Source: Hydractinia symbiolongicarpus (taxonomy: Eukaryota > Cnidaria > Hydrozoa > Anthoathecata > Hydractiniidae). Taken from it: a stretch of DNA of 64,000 nt. The notes beneath the pieces are model-generated. The model was not told the DNA's origin, made no database searches, and saw only the letters and a program-made list of their open reading frames with translations. The position numbers were made by a program, and so were the translations under genes. The stretch lies in the NCBI RefSeq assembly GCF_029227915.1, contig NC_079880.1, positions 6,512,001-6,576,000 on the forward strand, in the 5' to 3' direction. This document shows, in pieces, positions 62,201 to 64,000 of the stretch. How positions within the stretch are numbered: the stretch's first letter is position 1; every line of letters begins with the position of its first letter.

Positions 62201-64000
62201 TAAGTGAGACAAGTGGACTCCAAGAAATAACATTGTTCTTAATTTGACATGATTGCCGAAACTCAGCGATTACACTGGACGCTGTGGTAGAGCTTTATTT
62301 AAGATATAACATAGGAAAGTCATTTTTTTACTGTGGGACCAATCCTAGCCGTTATCGCGCGCTGAAGAAATAGCGACAGTTTCAAAAACTAAATTTCATT
62401 GACTTTCTAACGGTGTCAGTCCGTTTGAATTACAACGGTTGGATCACATATTCGTACTAACATGTATATAGCCATATTTTTCTGATATTACTAGGTTGCA
62501 TCGCCTTTAACAATGAAACGATTGACTGTGGGAATTAATTGAACTAACTTTGGACTGTGACATGATGAATGTGATAAATGAGACAATTGGACTCCAAGAA
62601 ATAACATTGTTCTCAATTTGACATGATTGCCGAAACTCAGCGACTACACTGGGTGCTGTGGTAGCGCTTCATTTAAGAATTATGATGAAAAAGTCATTTT
62701 CTTACTGTGGGACCAATCCTACCGTTATCGCGCGCTGAAGAAATAGCGACAGTTTCCAAAACTACATTTTATTGACTTTCTAACGGTGTCAGTCCGTTTG
62801 AGTTTCAACGGTTGGGTCACATATTCGTCCCAACATGTATTTAGCGATATTTTTCTCATATTACTAGGTTGCATCGCTTTAAACAGTGAAACGAATGACT
62901 GTGGGACTAAATTGAACTGATTTTTGTCTGTGACCTTCTAAATGTTATAAGTGAGACAAGTGGACTCCAAGAAATAACATTGTTCTTAATTTGACATGAT
63001 TGCCGAAACTCAGCGATTACACTGGACGCTGTGGTAGAGCTTTATTTAAGAATTAACATAGGAAAGTCATTTTTTTACTGTGGGACCAATCCTAGCCGTT
63101 ATTGCGCTCTGAAAAAATAGCGACAGTTTGAAAAACTACATTTTATTGACTTTCTAACGGTGTCAGTCCGTTTGAGTTTTAACGGTTGGGTCACATATTC
63201 GTACCAACATGTATTTAGCGATATTTTTCTCATATTACTAGGTTGCATCGCTTTTAACAGTGAAAAGAATGACTGTGGGACTAAAATGAACTGATTTTAG
63301 TCTGTGACCTTCTAAATGTTATAAGTGAGACAAGTGGACTCCAAGAAATAACATTCTTTTTAATTTGACATAATTGCGGAGCTCAGCGATTACACTGGGC
63401 GCTGTGGTAGCGCTGCATTTAAGAATTTAGATAAATAAGTCATTCTTTACTGTGGGACCAATCCTAGCCGTTATCGCGCGCTGAAGAAATAGCGACAGTT
63501 TCAAAAACTACATTTCATTGACTTTCTAACAGTATTAATCCGTTTGAGTTACAACGGTTGAGTCACATATTCGTACCAACATGTATTTCTTGATATTTTT
63601 CAGGTATTACTAGGTTGTATGGCTTTTAACAGCAAAATGATTGACTTTGGGACTTAATTGAACTGATTATGGACTGTGACCCTATAAATGTGAAAATGAG
63701 ACAATTGGACTCCAAGAAATAACATTCTTCTTAATTTGAAATGATTGCCGAAACTCAGCGATTACACTGGGCTCTGTGGAAGCGCTTCAATTAAAAATTA
63801 AGATAAAAATGTCATTTTTCACTGAAGGACCAATCCTAGCCGTTAGCGCGCGCTGAAGAAATAGACACATATTCAAATACTACATTTCACTGACTTTCTA
63901 ACGGTGTCAGTCCGTTTGAGTTTTAACGGTTTGGTCACATATTCGCATCAACATGTATTTAGCGATATTTATCTGATATTACTAAATTGCATCGCTTTTA
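59291..64000 (+). repeat. Terminal domain with class G dimers
   Basis: Monomers alternate between class A/C-like and class G (AAATGTTATAAGTGAGACAA). Two dimer duplications of 748 bp are visible: ACTAAATTTAACTGATTTTG near 60,290 and 61,038, and CATGTATATAGCCATATTT at about 61,714 and 62,462. The average monomer here is 374 bp, one base longer than in the left arm. The final monomers return to class B-like sequence (CTTGATATTTTTCAGG, near 63,590). Confidence 0.85.
63285..63588 (+). repeat. Class G monomer nearly identical to the first 304 bases
   Basis: Carries TTGCGGAGCTCAGC, GTAGCGCTGCATTTAAG and AACAGTATTAATCCG, which I see nowhere else in the window except at 1-304. Beyond 63,588 it switches to CTTGATATTTTTCAGG, a class F/B tail, whereas the left copy keeps AGCGATATTC. 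Confidence 0.9.

Larger units (their letters stand above)
50899..64000 (+). repeat. 373-bp satellite array, right arm (about 35 monomers)
   Basis: The same satellite resumes after the foreign block, in the same orientation, at monomer offset 309 (sequence ATATTCATCTGACATTACTA). The first full monomer starts at 50,963, followed by starts at 51,336, 51,709, 52,082 and 52,455. Spacing is 372-374 bp to the end of the window, where the last monomer, starting at 63,657, is cut by the window edge. Monomer classes D and E near 51-52.5 kb match those left of the foreign block; classes A, F and G dominate further right. Confidence 0.97.

Noticed and set aside
1-64000. CRISPR array or other short spaced repeats
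   Set aside because: Repeats are contiguous, 373 bp long, with no unique spacers, and no associated genes are present.
1-64000. tRNA, rRNA, telomere repeat or retroelement sequences
   Set aside because: I looked for anything outside the two repeat families and found none. The only non-satellite segment is the 1.14-kb foreign block, which has no recognisable RNA gene, long terminal repeat or polymerase coding sequence.

Overview
This window contains no recognisable gene. It is 64 kb of eukaryotic-style satellite DNA: one AT-rich tandem repeat of about 373 bp (roughly 170 copies, all head to tail in the same orientation), interrupted once by a 1.14 kb block of unrelated tandem repeat. A monomer is easily followed by landmarks such as TTGAACTAACTTTGGACTGT, CCTAGCCGTTATCGCGC, GACAGTTTCAAAAACTACAT and CACATATTCGTACCAACATG, which recur every 372-374 bp. 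The length, homogeneity, higher-order repeats and absence of any reading frame over 65 codons point to a nuclear heterochromatic array (centromeric or pericentromeric type) of a eukaryote. I cannot name the species; an insect or another invertebrate is only a guess.

Monomer classes used below, named here for convenience. A: 'GACCTGATGAATGTGATAAA' plus 'CCAAGAAAAAACATT' or 'CCAAGAAATAACATTG'. B: 'GACTATGGACTGTGACCCTG' with a 'CTTGATACTTTTCGGG' tail. C: 'CCAACCTTGGACTTTGACC'. D: 'GATAAATGAAAAAATTGGAC' plus 'TTGCCTAAACTC'. E: 'GAGAAAATTGGAATTCAAG' plus 'ACACCGGCCGT'. F: 'GAGTATGGACTGTGACCTTA'. G: 'AAATGTTATAAGTGAGACAA'.

Layout. 1-9.2 kb: A/E/F mosaic with a 746-bp dimer duplication, a third copy of that dimer, and a 1,829-bp duplication joined out of register. 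9.2-36.5 kb: A/B/C/D monomers in large higher-order units of about 4.84, 5.21 and 7.08 kb (13, 14 and 19 monomers), followed by a five-monomer repeat. 36.5-49.76 kb: D/E domain, including 18 consecutive monomers of exactly 373 bp (41,300-48,013) built from a tetramer E1-E2-D1-D2. 49,758-50,898: foreign block of five direct ~202-bp units plus a 157-bp inverted copy of unit 2; it replaces 57 bp of one satellite monomer. 50.9-52.57 kb: D/E monomers again. 52,571-59,290: a nine-monomer (3,360 bp) segment present twice in tandem and almost identical. 59.3-64 kb: G-containing dimers. The last part carries a 304-bp stretch nearly identical to the first 304 bases of the window.

The pieces do not encode a pathway. 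What the window records is array evolution: unequal exchange in register at scales of 1, 2, 3, 4, 5, 7, 9, 13, 14 and 19 monomers, gene-conversion-like chimeric monomers, two short out-of-register deletions, and one complex insertion with a fold-back.
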